A stretch of 64,000 nt of DNA from Pelotomaculum_C sp050950345 (GTDB taxonomy: Bacteria > Bacillota > Desulfotomaculia > Desulfotomaculales > Pelotomaculaceae): positions 62,001 through 126,000 of the forward strand of contig JBMNHK010000010.1 in the NCBI GenBank assembly GCA_050950345.1, in the 5' to 3' direction. Of this stretch, positions 43,378 through 57,248 are shown in pieces. A program made the position numbers and the translations under genes. Each line of letters starts with the position of its first letter. Position 1 is the first letter of the stretch. Under the pieces are notes generated by a model. That model was given only the letters and a program-made list of their open reading frames with translations, made no database searches and was not told the DNA's origin.

Positions 43378-43423
43378 AATCAATGTCAGTAATGACCCCC
43401 GGCGAATAAGCGGGGTGGGAAAC

Positions 43424-43500
43424 GGAGCTGTGGTGTAGTGGCCTAACATGCCTGCCTGTCACGCAGGAGATCGCGAGTTCGACTCTCGTCAGCTCCGCCA
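43424..43500 (+). tRNA. tRNA-Asp (GTC)
   Basis: Anticodon stem CCTGC/GCAGG with loop CTGTCAC; acceptor GGAGCTG/CAGCTCC; T-arm GAGTTCGACTC; CCA encoded. First of four tRNAs in one transcript. Confidence 0.97.
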
Positions 43501-43505
43501 TTTTT

Positions 43506-43581
<76 letters not shown>

Positions 43582-43619
43582 TCTTGACAAAGGTGTGAAA
43601 TAATATAAGAGTGTTTCGT

Positions 43620-43694
43620 GCGGAAGTAGCTCAGTGGTAGAGCATCGCCTTGCCAAGGCGAGGGTCGCGAGTTCGAATCTCGTCTTCCGCTCCA
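43620..43694 (+). tRNA. tRNA-Gly (GCC)
   Basis: Anticodon loop TTGCCAA; acceptor GCGGAAG/CTTCCGC; CCA encoded. Confidence 0.97.
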
Positions 43695-43701
43695 TTTGAT
43701 C

Positions 43702-43776
43702 GGCGACATAGCCAAGTGGTAAGGCAGAGGACTGCAAATCCTCCATTCCCCAGTTCAAATCTGGGTGTCGCCTCCA
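43702..43776 (+). tRNA. tRNA-Cys (GCA)
   Basis: Anticodon loop CTGCAAA; acceptor GGCGACA/TGTCGCC; CCA encoded. Last of the cluster. Confidence 0.97.
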
Positions 43777-43789
43777 AAACGCAAAAAAC

Positions 43790-43824
43790 GGCCATTCTTT
43801 TCGAAGGAGAATGGCCATTTTTTA
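43790..43824. terminator. Terminator of the tRNA cluster
   Basis: GGCCATTCT pairs with AGAATGGCC, followed by six T on the plus strand; the A-run before the stem also makes it work for the convergent nitroreductase gene. Confidence 0.9.
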
Positions 43825-43834
43825 TGCGCTACAC

Positions 43835-44491
43835 TTAATCTACAAACAATACCATTTCATCCAGAGGCTTTCTCCCGGGAAATTTTATTTCACCATCTGG
43901 GATACCTATAGGGAGCATAGTTGCGAGGAACCAACCTTCTTTTTCAAATCCTAATTCTTCTTTAACAAGATTCTCGATTTCCCTGTGTGCCCAATTCTGA
44001 CCGGTCATGATGCAGGTGCCGTAGCCCAAATCCATTGCCCTGAGTACGCCATTCTCTACTGCCGCACCCAAGCTCTGCATAGCGCAGTTCTGCAGAAGCA
44101 GATGATCTAATTCCTCATGGGGTACGTTGATCATTTTATATTCAGTGTATGCAGCTGGCGGTGCCGTATACGAGTAGATCAGCACCAGTACGGGAGCCTT
44201 AATTGCAAAGAGAACAAAAAGCTTTATGAATTTTTCAAAACGTGCAGCTCTTTTTTCGTCAACCTCAGCAACTCTGCTGACAACTTTCGCTAGCTTTGCA
44301 TTTATGACATCACCCAGTTTGTTCATGAAGTCCTTGTTTTTAACTACGATAAAATGCCAGTTTTGAACGTTCTCCACAGATGGACCTACCCGTATCGCAT
44401 CAAGTATTTTTAGGATGTCTTCTTTGGGGATGTCTGTATCCTTGAATTTTCTGACACTATGCCTTGCATAAATCAAATCTTTTAGTTCCAT
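43835..44491 (-). CDS. Nitroreductase-family flavoprotein
   Basis: A 218-residue FMN protein with the family start IYARHSVRKFKDTDIPKEDI (phosphate-binding Arg and Ser), GPSVENVQNWHFIVV and a central LLLQNCAMQSLGAAVENG. The substrate is unknown; members reduce nitroaromatics, quinones or flavins, or dehalogenate. GGAGG lies 8 nt before ATG 44491. A membrane-like stretch (LFVLFAIKAPVLVLIYSY) is more hydrophobic than usual. Confidence 0.85.
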   Translation of the reverse strand: MELKDLIYARHSVRKFKDTDIPKEDILKILDAIRVGPSVENVQNWHFIVVKNKDFMNKLGDVINAKLAKVVSRVAEVDEKRAARFEKFIKLFVLFAIKAPVLVLIYSYTAPPAAYTEYKMINVPHEELDHLLLQNCAMQSLGAAVENGVLRAMDLGYGTCIMTGQNWAHREIENLVKEELGFEKEGWFLATMLPIGIPDGEIKFPGRKPLDEMVLFVD

Positions 44492-44506
44492 AGCCCTTGC
44501 CTCCAT

Positions 44507-45073
44507 TCTAGATTTGACTATAAATTTACCTTAGTATACCATGAAAAATATTCAACCTAAATTAGTATACCATAAAGTAGTAATATTTCCATTTTAATAA
44601 ATAGATAAAGTTGTCGCGTATTTGGCGTATTAAAAAGCGATTAAAATGAGCGACAATGGTTTTGCAGATACTTTCGGTAGCATATGTAAAGGCTTTACGG
44701 CAAAGCTTAAAGGTATGGTCGTTATTGATGGTGTGGGGGCAAATTCTGTGTCGCATTAAGAATCACCACAGAGGAGAGTGATATCTTAATCGAAGTAGAA
44801 CTTGCAAAGCAAAAGGGATAATAAGGAAGCGGGCTTATAAAGCTCAGACTTATTTCCTATATTACTATTGTCAATAGTAGTTGTTGGTGCTAGTTCCAAC
44901 GTGTTATAATGGTACAAAATTATGTTGGAAAGGTTCTTTTTTTTTGTATACAAGTTTATAAAAAAAGAATATTTTTTTTCAGATATAGTACTATAAATAA
45001 TAATATTATTAAATTATTTATTATTATCAATAATATTACAAGGCAGGTTATATATTGATTTCATATTTATTGA
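44507..45073. other. AT-rich gap with a promoter and possible gene scraps
   Basis: No intact gene. At 44648-44761 a plus frame reads MSDNGFADTFGSICKG ... SVSH, and the text RITTEESDILIEVELAKQKG follows one base out of frame, perhaps a decayed gene. A dyad TACTATTG-T-CAATAGTA (44863-44879) precedes a promoter: TTGTTG 44881, 18-bp spacer, TATAAT 44905. TTCCAAC/GTTGGAA (44894-44930) can form a hairpin before a nine-T run. 44930-45060 is nearly all A and T. Confidence 0.4.
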
Positions 45074-45557
45074 TCCTTTAACAGTGGCTTTTCTCCCATT
45101 GTGCAGGAAGTTGCTAAGGCAACACCGGCAGTAGCAGCTGTGGCAGTGAGTTTACAGCCATGGCTAACACCCTGGGCAGGGTTTTCCGGGGTGCGGCCTC
45201 GGATAAAATTGGCTGCTATACCACGCTTTAACATGCATAATATTGCTGCGTTGCAACCTTTCTCTCTGCAGTATTTCTACATATATCACTTTCTTAGTGA
45301 CCATAATGCTAGCTGGTTTTTGTTTCGGTGGCATGATGGGGATTTTCATAATGGGGTAAACTAAGGTAACATGTTTAATGCTTTTGCTTTAGCCGGATAC
45401 CCAGGGCCTATCCCTGCCGCTAATATCAAGGAGCGGCGGTAGTTGCGGACAAGTTTTAATAATGGCTGCGCCAATTTGCTTAATAGGTGTGTTGTTTACC
45501 TTGTTCGCTGGAATGAAAAGTAACAAGGTTCATAAAGGGCTGTTGTTTAAGATTTAA
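45074..45557 (+). pseudogene. Decayed OFA-type MFS transporter, C-terminal third
   Basis: Pieces in shifting frames align to an oxalate/formate-antiporter-like MFS protein: FSPIVQEVAKATPAVAAVAVSL, then in another frame TAMANTLGRVFRGAASDKIG (MFS motif between helices), FLVTIMLAGFCFGGMMGIF, GYPGPIPAANIKERR and ICLIGVLFTLFAGMKSNKVHKG. Several frameshifts and stops make it a pseudogene. It lies just upstream of the second CoA-transferase, so it was probably the acid importer of that unit. Confidence 0.75.
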
Positions 45558-45668
45558 TTTTGGCTCATAAAATATGTTGATTTTCATTCAGGTAATACCA
45601 TATCTATGTGGCATTGTTTGAATGGTGATCATACAAGTTCAAAAAAGAAAGAGAGGTAAAAAAAGGAA

Positions 45669-47282
45669 ATGGCAAAAGTAATTTCAGTCAAAGAAGCTGC
45701 AGAGCTTTTTGTTGATGGAGACATCATTCTAGGCGCTTCATTTGGACAGAGCGGTTGGCCGGAGGAGATCGGGAAAGCTATCGAGAAGCGTTTCCTGGAG
45801 ACGGGTCATCCCCGTGATATGGTTCACGTTCACGCGGCGGGCTGCATCCCGGCAAACTGTTTCGCCCATGAAGGCATGTTGAAGTGGGACATCTCTTCCC
45901 ATGAAAGCACCACCCCAGGTATCGCCAAGTTAATCCAGGATGATAAATTACCTGCCTGGTATATGCCCCTTGGCGTCATGCTGCAGATGTACCGGGAGCA
46001 AGGCAGAGGTATGCCGGGTGTAATGTCAAAGGTTGGCCTCGGCACCTTCATGGACGAACGTGTTGATGCCGGTTGTTTAAATGACAGTGCCAGGAAGATC
46101 ACTGAAGAATTAACAAAAGAAAACAAGCAATTTATTAAGTACATCCCTGATTTTGACGGAGAAGAATACATTTACTACAGGGGCTTACCCTACACCAAGG
46201 GATTGATTAGGGCCACCACAGCTGACGAAAACGGCAACGTTACAAATGAAAACGAAGTTTACAACCTGGAATTGGCCACAGTGGCCAGGGCTGTGAAAGC
46301 TAATGGCGGGACAGTGATTGTCCAGGTAGAACGCCTGGCCAAGGCCGGTTCTCTGGATCCCAAAATGGTTAAGGTACCTCGCAACCTGGTGGATTATATT
46401 GTTGTGGCGGAACACCCGGAAGATATTGTGCACGGCTTATGGCCCCACGGCAAACAGAAAATTAACTACTGGGACGGTCTGAGCGGCAGGATCAAAGTGC
46501 CTATTGGCGGAAGCCTGAAGCCGATGCCACTTGAGCCCCAGAAAGTTATTGTCCGCAGGGCCTGCATGGAAGCCCAGGCGGGTTGGTTGTGCAACTTTGG
46601 TATTGGTCTGCCTACTTTCTGCGGCAGCGTGATGAATGAAGAAGGAGTTATGGATGAGATCACCATGATTTCCGAATCCGGTTCCGTGGGCGGCGTGCCC
46701 GGCGGCGGTCCTGACTTCGGCTGTCACTGGAATGTGGAAGCCTCCGTAGACCAGGGCGATCACTTTGATTGGTTTGACGGCACCGGTCTTGACTACGGCG
46801 TGTTTGGCTTATCCGAAGCGCAAGAAGACGGTTCCATCAATACCTCCTACCTAAACGGCATAACTCTCGGTGTAGGCGGTTTTGCCAACATCGCCGCTGG
46901 AACCAAGGTTGCCTTATTCATTGGGACTTTCACAGCTAAAGGATTAGAGGAGACCATTGAAGACGGTAAGCTGGTTATCAAACAGGAAGGTAAACTGAAG
47001 AAATTCGTCAAGAAGAGCCTGCAGTTGACCTTTGACGCCAACCTGGCTGTAAAGAGAGGCCAGAAACTGCTCTATATCACCGAAAGGTGTGTATTTGAAA
47101 GGACTCCGGAAGGAATGGTCCTCATTGAGATCGCACCGGGCGTAGATCTCCAGAAGGATATTCTGGACCAGATGGAGTTTACCCCGATTATCCCGGCAGG
47201 TGGTCCGAAGCTTATGCCGGCTGAAATCTTCCAGCCTACTTGGGGCAAGTTAAAAGATATTTGGGCTGCGAAAGTAAAATAG
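45669..47282 (+). CDS. Type I acyl-CoA:acetate/3-ketoacid CoA-transferase, paralogue 2
   Basis: A 537-residue enzyme with nucleophile Glu336 in ISESGSVGG. The start MAKVISVKEAAELFVDGD and most blocks (ETGHPRDMVHVHAAG; VGLGTF; EDGKLVIKQEGK) parallel the copy at 27114, but identity by eye is only moderate, so the substrates may differ. GAGAGG and AAGGA precede the ATG. Its neighbouring transporter is degraded, yet this gene is intact and ends in a clean terminator. Confidence 0.88.
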   Translation: MAKVISVKEAAELFVDGDIILGASFGQSGWPEEIGKAIEKRFLETGHPRDMVHVHAAGCIPANCFAHEGMLKWDISSHESTTPGIAKLIQDDKLPAWYMPLGVMLQMYREQGRGMPGVMSKVGLGTFMDERVDAGCLNDSARKITEELTKENKQFIKYIPDFDGEEYIYYRGLPYTKGLIRATTADENGNVTNENEVYNLELATVARAVKANGGTVIVQVERLAKAGSLDPKMVKVPRNLVDYIVVAEHPEDIVHGLWPHGKQKINYWDGLSGRIKVPIGGSLKPMPLEPQKVIVRRACMEAQAGWLCNFGIGLPTFCGSVMNEEGVMDEITMISESGSVGGVPGGGPDFGCHWNVEASVDQGDHFDWFDGTGLDYGVFGLSEAQEDGSINTSYLNGITLGVGGFANIAAGTKVALFIGTFTAKGLEETIEDGKLVIKQEGKLKKFVKKSLQLTFDANLAVKRGQKLLYITERCVFERTPEGMVLIEIAPGVDLQKDILDQMEFTPIIPAGGPKLMPAEIFQPTWGKLKDIWAAKVK

Positions 47283-47318
47283 TATACGCCTGTTTAGGAG
47301 GCCTGATTAGATTCACTG

Positions 47319-47350
47319 GCTGCTACATTCATCTGTAGCAGCTTTTTCTA
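47319..47350 (+). terminator. Terminator after CoA-transferase 2
   Basis: GCTGCTACA pairs with TGTAGCAGC (9 bp, 6-nt loop), then TTTTTCTATT. Confidence 0.95.
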
Positions 47351-47376
47351 TTATTAACAGCTTTTTAGAATATTTC

Positions 47377-47421
47377 TTGACAAAAATTCTGTTTAAGATA
47401 TATAAGTAATAATAATTATTA
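47377..47421 (+). promoter_or_regulatory. Promoter with Fur-family operator
   Basis: TTGACA 47377, 16-bp spacer, TATATA 47399. A perfect 7-1-7 inverted repeat TAATAATAATTATTA at 47407-47421 sits at the start point. Its geometry and AAT-n-ATT core fit Zur/PerR boxes, so the downstream regulator probably represses itself and the transporter. Confidence 0.75.
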
Positions 47422-47453
47422 AATAAGAATAAAAGTATTTAGGGGGTCGTTTC

Positions 47454-47930
47454 GTGAGAAAAGAGCAATTTGTTGAGCGACTACGCTTTAATGGTTATAA
47501 AATCACTCCACAGCGGCAAGAGATTATCAATGCTTTTATCAGTTGCGGCAGCCAGGCACAAAGCGCTGAGGATATTCATCGTAAAGTTGTCAATAAACAT
47601 CCTAATGTCAGTCTTGATACCATCTATCGCAATCTCAATATCCTTGAGGGGTTGGATATTATCAGCAAGCTGAGTATGCGGGATGGAAAGAGCCGTTATA
47701 AGCTTAATACTAAAGGTAATCACCAGCATCATTTGGTTTGTTTGGGATGTGGAGCGGCCGAGGCTATTGATTATTGTCCACTAAAGGCTATGCGTGAAGA
47801 AGGCATAGTAACGGAAAAAAAATTTGAAATTAAGGAACACAGTTTCGAAATATACGGCTACTGTGAACTTTGCCGGGAGAGGTCAGTTGCGAAAGGTGGC
47901 ATATCTCCTGAAAAAACTTTAGTGAGGTAA
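47454..47930 (+). CDS. Fur-family metal regulator, probably Zur
   Basis: A 158-residue repressor: winged helix with GYKITPQRQEIINAF and SLDTIYRNLNILE (DNA recognition), then HQHHLVCLGCG, and a structural zinc site with C-x2-C pairs (CLGC near 103; CELC near 138). HQHH is the regulatory metal region. Fur, Zur and PerR cannot be split by eye, but the metal ABC genes that follow after 5 bp favour zinc (or manganese) control. GTG start after AGGGGGT. Confidence 0.88.
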   Translation: MRKEQFVERLRFNGYKITPQRQEIINAFISCGSQAQSAEDIHRKVVNKHPNVSLDTIYRNLNILEGLDIISKLSMRDGKSRYKLNTKGNHQHHLVCLGCGAAEAIDYCPLKAMREEGIVTEKKFEIKEHSFEIYGYCELCRERSVAKGGISPEKTLVR

Positions 47931-47935
47931 ATCTT

Positions 47936-48751
47936 ATGGGCAATGCTGATCTTGAAGGACTCCGGCAGGAAAAGGCCTGTGGGCTTTGCAGCACCAGGAT
48001 GGAAGGCTTCGGGGTGACTATTGGTAATAGCGAAATATTAAAGGATGTAAACATTCATATTCATTGCGGTGAATTGACAGCTTTAATCGGTCCAAACGGG
48101 GCAGGGAAAACAACCTTGTTGAAGGCCCTGTTGGGGGAAATACCCTTCACTGGTTCCATAGTGTATCTTGATGCCAGGGAATTAATGTTGCGAAAACCAT
48201 CGATAGGTTATGTGCCCCAAAAACTTGACTTTGACCGCGGAGCCCCGGTGAGTGTTATGGATTTGTTTGCAGCCAGTTTGTCAAAGAGGCCAGCCTGTTT
48301 TGGCTATTCCCGAAAACTACTGTTGCGTGTGCAAGAAGATTTGGAACGGGTACAGGCAGGACACCTGATCAATAGGCGTCTCGGGCAGCTTTCCGGGGGA
48401 GAAATGCAGCGTGTGCTGTTGGCACTGGCTCTTGATCCGGCGCCGGATCTTCTCTTAATGGACGAACCTGTGTCTGGCGTTGATATGCGAGGCAAGGATT
48501 TGTTCTATAAACTGGTTTTTAACCTGCGCAACTTATATGACCTTTCCATTATACTTGTATCCCATGATTTGAATATGGTAGCCCGTTATGCTGACCGCGT
48601 TGTACTTTTAAATAAGACTGTAATCTGTACAGGCACACCTGACGAAGTATTGAACAGCGAAAATCTGCAGCAGGCTTTTGGGCCGGCTTACCCGGCAAAT
48701 AATTTAAACAACAGGGTGCAAGCGAATATTGCTGGAGGTGTTTTTATATAA
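47936..48751 (+). CDS. znuC: Metal (zinc/manganese) ABC transporter ATP-binding protein
   Basis: A 271-residue ATPase: Walker A GPNGAGKTT, signature LSGGEMQR, Walker B LLLMDEPVSGVD and SHDLN. An N-terminal extension carries CGLC and later HIHC, possible metal-binding residues I associate with clostridial homologues. GAGGTAAAT precedes the ATG. The stop overlaps the permease start (TAATG). Confidence 0.88.
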   Translation: MGNADLEGLRQEKACGLCSTRMEGFGVTIGNSEILKDVNIHIHCGELTALIGPNGAGKTTLLKALLGEIPFTGSIVYLDARELMLRKPSIGYVPQKLDFDRGAPVSVMDLFAASLSKRPACFGYSRKLLLRVQEDLERVQAGHLINRRLGQLSGGEMQRVLLALALDPAPDLLLMDEPVSGVDMRGKDLFYKLVFNLRNLYDLSIILVSHDLNMVARYADRVVLLNKTVICTGTPDEVLNSENLQQAFGPAYPANNLNNRVQANIAGGVFI

Positions 48752-49590
48752 TGGAGGTCTGGTATACGCTGATTAATCAGTTGCTTCCATTTGAATGGGC
48801 CAGCCACTGGTTTATGCAAAACGCCCTACTGGCAGTACTGCTGGTCGGGCCTATTTTTGCTATTATGGGTACGATGGTGGTTAACAACCAGATGGCATTC
48901 TTTTCCGATACCATTGGTCACTCTTCTTTAGCCGGCATCGCCATCGGTGTTTTATTGGGCTTCCAGGAACCATTATGGATTATGGTCATATTTTCGACTC
49001 TGTTGGCAATTGCTGTTTCCATAATTAAAATACGAACTACAGCGTCAACTGACACCGTGCTTGGTTCAATCGCCGCGATCATGGTGGCTCTTGGTATCGT
49101 GTTGCTATCCCGGGGCGGGAGCTTTGCCAAGTATTCCAGGTTTCTCATTGGTGACATACTTAGTATTACTCAGGAAGAATTGCTGTTATTGGCAATAGTC
49201 CTTTTGGGAGTGTTGTTGCTATGGTTGTTTTTGTTCAACAAGTTTTTATTAGTCAGCATCAATGAGTCTGTTGCCCGCAGCCGGGGCATGCCGGTACATG
49301 TGGTAGACGTCATATTTTGTATAGCAACTGCTATAATTGTTACCATTTCAATTCAATGGGTAGGTATCCTTATCATCAATTCATTTTTAATATTGCCTGC
49401 TGCGGCAGCCCGTAATGTAACACATAATATGATGGGATACCATGTTGTGGCTATAATGATAACCCTTATTTCGGGAGTGGCCGGTTTGCTTTTATCGTAT
49501 TACTGGGCAACTGCAACCGGAGCTACCATTGTATTGATCACAGCACTATTTTACCTTGCTACTTTAATCTTAAAACCACGTATGGCCTAA
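48751..49590 (+). CDS. znuB: Metal ABC transporter permease (ABC-3 family)
   Basis: A 279-residue protein with about eight spans. ABC-3 family text: VVNNQMAFFSDTIGHSSLAGIAIGVLLG and GILIINSFLILPAAAARN in pieces. It imports zinc or manganese with ZnuC. No binding lipoprotein (znuA) follows; it must be coded elsewhere or is lost. Part of the regulator-ATPase-permease operon. Confidence 0.88.
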   Translation: MEVWYTLINQLLPFEWASHWFMQNALLAVLLVGPIFAIMGTMVVNNQMAFFSDTIGHSSLAGIAIGVLLGFQEPLWIMVIFSTLLAIAVSIIKIRTTASTDTVLGSIAAIMVALGIVLLSRGGSFAKYSRFLIGDILSITQEELLLLAIVLLGVLLLWLFLFNKFLLVSINESVARSRGMPVHVVDVIFCIATAIIVTISIQWVGILIINSFLILPAAAARNVTHNMMGYHVVAIMITLISGVAGLLLSYYWATATGATIVLITALFYLATLILKPRMA

Positions 49591-49706
49591 ATATAGACAA
49601 AACAATGAAGGGGTTTTACATTCATTACCACTAGCTATCATTTCTACATATAAAACATAGATTAATGTAAATCCGTTTTTATATGGTTGAAGGAGATGGT
49701 AGCAAT

Positions 49707-50366
49707 ATGTTGTTCAAAAAGCGGCGCAGAGTACCTTTAATCCTGGGGCTTGGTTTAGCCTGCATTGTTTTAGTGTCGCTATTGATTGCTATAGATGTCT
49801 TCTTGCGGGGAACTTTTTACAGAATTGCTGAATATAAATCGGTACAAGTGGCGACAAATGCTATACAGGAGGTGCTTAAAGAGCAGACTTCGATGCAAAA
49901 TATCCGGTATCAGGATTTCGTCATTATCCACACAGACAATGAAGGCCACATCACACTGATGCAGGCTGATACTGTTAAAGTAAATAATTTTGCTGCAACT
50001 ACAACTCTGGCAGTAGAAAAAGCACTGGAAGAACTAAAATGGCAAAACTTTACTATTCCGCTAGGACAGATCTTTAACAGGCCAATATTAGCTCATCTTG
50101 GTCCCAGGATAACCTATCGCTTCATGCCGGTGGGGGTGGTTAGGGTAGATGTGCTTGACAAGTTTGAAGCTGCAGGCATAAATCAAACAAGGCATTCTAT
50201 TTATTTGACTTTTGACACGGAACTTCGTATTGTAATACCGGCAAAAAGCGGCGAGACACAAGTAAGTGCAAAAGTGCCTGTGGTAGAAAGTATTATCGTT
50301 GGTGATGTTCCCAGTACTTTTGTTAATGTAAACGGCGGTTTGCTGGGAAGAGGTTTGTTTAAATAG
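49707..50366 (+). CDS. yunB: Sporulation protein YunB
   Basis: A 219-residue protein with one N-terminal membrane segment (about 10-32) followed by the YunB text: AEYKSVQVATNAIQ, GHITLMQADTVKVN, GPRITYRFMPVGVV and INQTRHSIYLT. Made under sigma-E in Bacillus and needed for full sporulation. AAGGAG lies 10 nt before ATG 49707; the upstream ATG at 49683 precedes it. Second spore marker in the window. Confidence 0.92.
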   Translation: MLFKKRRRVPLILGLGLACIVLVSLLIAIDVFLRGTFYRIAEYKSVQVATNAIQEVLKEQTSMQNIRYQDFVIIHTDNEGHITLMQADTVKVNNFAATTTLAVEKALEELKWQNFTIPLGQIFNRPILAHLGPRITYRFMPVGVVRVDVLDKFEAAGINQTRHSIYLTFDTELRIVIPAKSGETQVSAKVPVVESIIVGDVPSTFVNVNGGLLGRGLFK

Positions 50367-50502
50367 TATTTTTGCAAACATCTCCAGTAAAGTGAATAAT
50401 AATGAAAGCCCTTGAGCATCATAATGAAAAGCATATTATTTGACTGCATCTCTTCTATTACCCATAGGCTTCATGCCGGCAGAAAAATGAAAAAGATGGT
50501 AC

Positions 50503-50531
50503 TTGACCCGTAGCAGTGAAGGTGGTAAGAT
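50503..50531 (+). promoter_or_regulatory. rrn promoter P1
   Basis: TTGACC, 17-bp spacer, TAAGAT, about 290 bp before 16S rRNA. Confidence 0.7.
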
Positions 50532-50578
50532 AATAAGCGGTCGCGTTGCGAGACGCGAAACCTGTCGAAAAATACCAG

Positions 50579-50608
50579 TTGACGAAAAGCTGGTAAGGAT
50601 GATAAGAT
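50579..50608 (+). promoter_or_regulatory. rrn promoter P2
   Basis: TTGACG, 18-bp spacer, TAAGAT: same -10 as P1, 76 bp downstream, giving the tandem layout usual for rRNA operons. Confidence 0.65.
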
Positions 50609-50637
50609 AAAAGATGTCGCTATGAAGAGCGACGTGG

Positions 50638-50671
50638 TCTTTGAAAACTAAACAGTGGATGGATGTAAACA
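50638..50671 (+). other. Pre-16S processing stem, 5' arm
   Basis: GTCTTTGAAAACTAAACAG followed by TGGATGGATGTA can pair with TACATCCATC and CTGTTTAGTTTTGAGAGAC at about 52467-52506, after 16S. This is the usual RNase III stem; the same TCTTTGAAAACT text begins the pre-23S stem at 52673. Confidence 0.75.
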
Positions 50672-50814
50672 CATGACTCTCGTCAAAGTAAACTAAAACG
50701 AGCAGTACATTCCAAAGCGGCTCGGGATAAATATATTACGAGACGCGACAACGAGTGAGAAGCGCAAGAAGCGCAGGCTCACAAACATACGAGCGAGATT
50801 AAACTTTTCAAATA

Positions 50815-55935
<5,121 letters not shown>

Positions 55936-55940
55936 AATCG

Positions 55941-55969
55941 GACGTCGGACGTCAGACGTCAGACGTCGG
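55941..55969 (+). repeat. GACGTC-type repeat after 23S
   Basis: Four GACGTC units spaced by CG/AGA-like joints (core ACGTCAGACGTC). The same core occurs at 50904-50915 in 16S V1 and, as CAGACGTCAGACG, at 52438-52450 after 16S. Confidence 0.8.
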
Positions 55970-56108
55970 AAAAGAGCTAAAACTTGTTCGAATATGCTGT
56001 ACAGTTTTGAGGGAGCAGATTTAAGGGAGAAGCAGTTTGGTTAAAGGTAAGCCAATGCTTACCGGTAGAAGCTGTAGAATCTGAAATAAGTTAAAAAGGA
56101 AAAAAGTT

Positions 56109-56224
56109 TCTGGTGACAATATCGGAGGGGGTACACCCGTTCCCATCCCGAACACGGCAGTTAAGCCCTCCAGAGCCGATGGTACTTGGGGCGCAGGCCC
56201 CTGGGAGAGTAGGTCGTCGCCAGA
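56109..56224 (+). rRNA. rrf: 5S ribosomal RNA
   Basis: 116 nt, closed by TCTGGTGAC/GTCGCCAGA, with CCGTTCCCATCCCGAACACGG-type text in pieces and AGTAGGTCGTCGCC at the end. Confidence 0.96.
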
Positions 56225-56234
56225 ACAATTTTAT

Positions 56235-56267
56235 AGCCTCATGGTCAAACCATGAGGCTTGTTTTTA
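56235..56267 (+). terminator. rrn terminator
   Basis: AGCCTCATGG pairs with CCATGAGGCT (10 bp, 5-nt loop), then TGTTTTTAT. Confidence 0.95.
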
Positions 56268-56291
56268 TAGCAAAAATTTGAAAACATTACT

Positions 56292-57248
56292 TTATTTATC
56301 TATGATAGCAACCAGTCTACCCTTAACGCCACCTTTTTTCAGTCGATCTAAACCTTCGCCGATTTCTTCAAAGCCAATCTCCGTAATATCCGGCTTTAAA
56401 TCTCCAGAAGCCATCAGTTCATAGACATCTGCGATATCTTGAGTAGTACCACCGTTACTGCCTACCACTTCAGCTTGTTTTAAAATTAGAGTCATCGTAT
56501 TAATCGTAGCTTCCAGTTGTGCCATCCCAACTACTACGACGCGACCCTTGTAGCCAATTGCTTCCAGGGAATCTGCAGTCGTCTTGCCTGCACCTGCAAA
56601 GTCAATAATTACATCCAGCTCGTGATGAGCGGCTTCGCCAATTGTAGGATAGGCAGCTTTGCAGCCAAGTTCCATGGCCAATTCACGCGCAGCAGGATTT
56701 CTAGAAGCGGCATAAACATCGCAACCTTTGAGAACAGCAATTCTTGTACCGATCTGGCCTAAACCGCCAACACCTACAATACCGACTTTCATGCCTGGTT
56801 TTATTCCACCTTGCACAACTACTGCATGATATGAAGTCATGCCGGCATCAGTAGCGGCTGCAGCTTGAGCAAAGGTAACACCTTCCGGAACCGGAACTAA
56901 CATTTCAGCCGGAGCAGTTGATTTTGTGGCGTACCCACCGTCGCGACCGTATCCTGGTCCAGTCCCATCAGAAGCGAACATAGGACATACGCCGACTTTA
57001 TCTCCAATTTTATAGCCGGTTACTCCTTCGCCGATCTCTGAAATTACACCTGCAAATTCATGGCCGATGATACATGGATAGTTTTTAATCAGTGGCAGCC
57101 ATTTTTCATCCTCTAAAGCCCCTACGTCTGAGTGGCAAAGGCCGGAAGCTTTTACATCGATTACTACATAGCCTGGTTTTGCAACTGGATCCGGTTTCTC
57201 TACCAGTCTTAACGGTTGATGTGTGTAAACGAATTCCCATCCTCTCAT
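56292..57248 (-). CDS. Zinc-type alcohol dehydrogenase (MDR superfamily)
   Basis: A 318-residue enzyme. Catalytic zinc ligands are in GLCHSDVG (Cys37), GHE (His63-Glu64) and a later residue; the NAD(P)-binding motif is GVGGLGQIG (about 158-166). The four-Cys structural zinc loop is absent: the segment after GDKVGVCP reads MFASDGTGPGYG. Substrate unknown; similar to short MDR enzymes of anaerobes acting on alcohols or hydroxyacyl-CoA. AGAGGTG precedes ATG. Convergent with the rrn operon. Confidence 0.85.
   Translation of the reverse strand: MRGWEFVYTHQPLRLVEKPDPVAKPGYVVIDVKASGLCHSDVGALEDEKWLPLIKNYPCIIGHEFAGVISEIGEGVTGYKIGDKVGVCPMFASDGTGPGYGRDGGYATKSTAPAEMLVPVPEGVTFAQAAAATDAGMTSYHAVVVQGGIKPGMKVGIVGVGGLGQIGTRIAVLKGCDVYAASRNPAARELAMELGCKAAYPTIGEAAHHELDVIIDFAGAGKTTADSLEAIGYKGRVVVVGMAQLEATINTMTLILKQAEVVGSNGGTTQDIADVYELMASGDLKPDITEIGFEEIGEGLDRLKKGGVKGRLVAIIDK

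Noticed and set aside
45101..45364. An 87-codon ORF as an intact gene
   Set aside because: Its ends do not match any family, while shifts into other frames restore an MFS transporter, so it is part of a pseudogene.
55941..55969. CRISPR array from the GACGTC repeats
   Set aside because: Units are 6-8 nt with no spacers, and there are no cas genes in the window.
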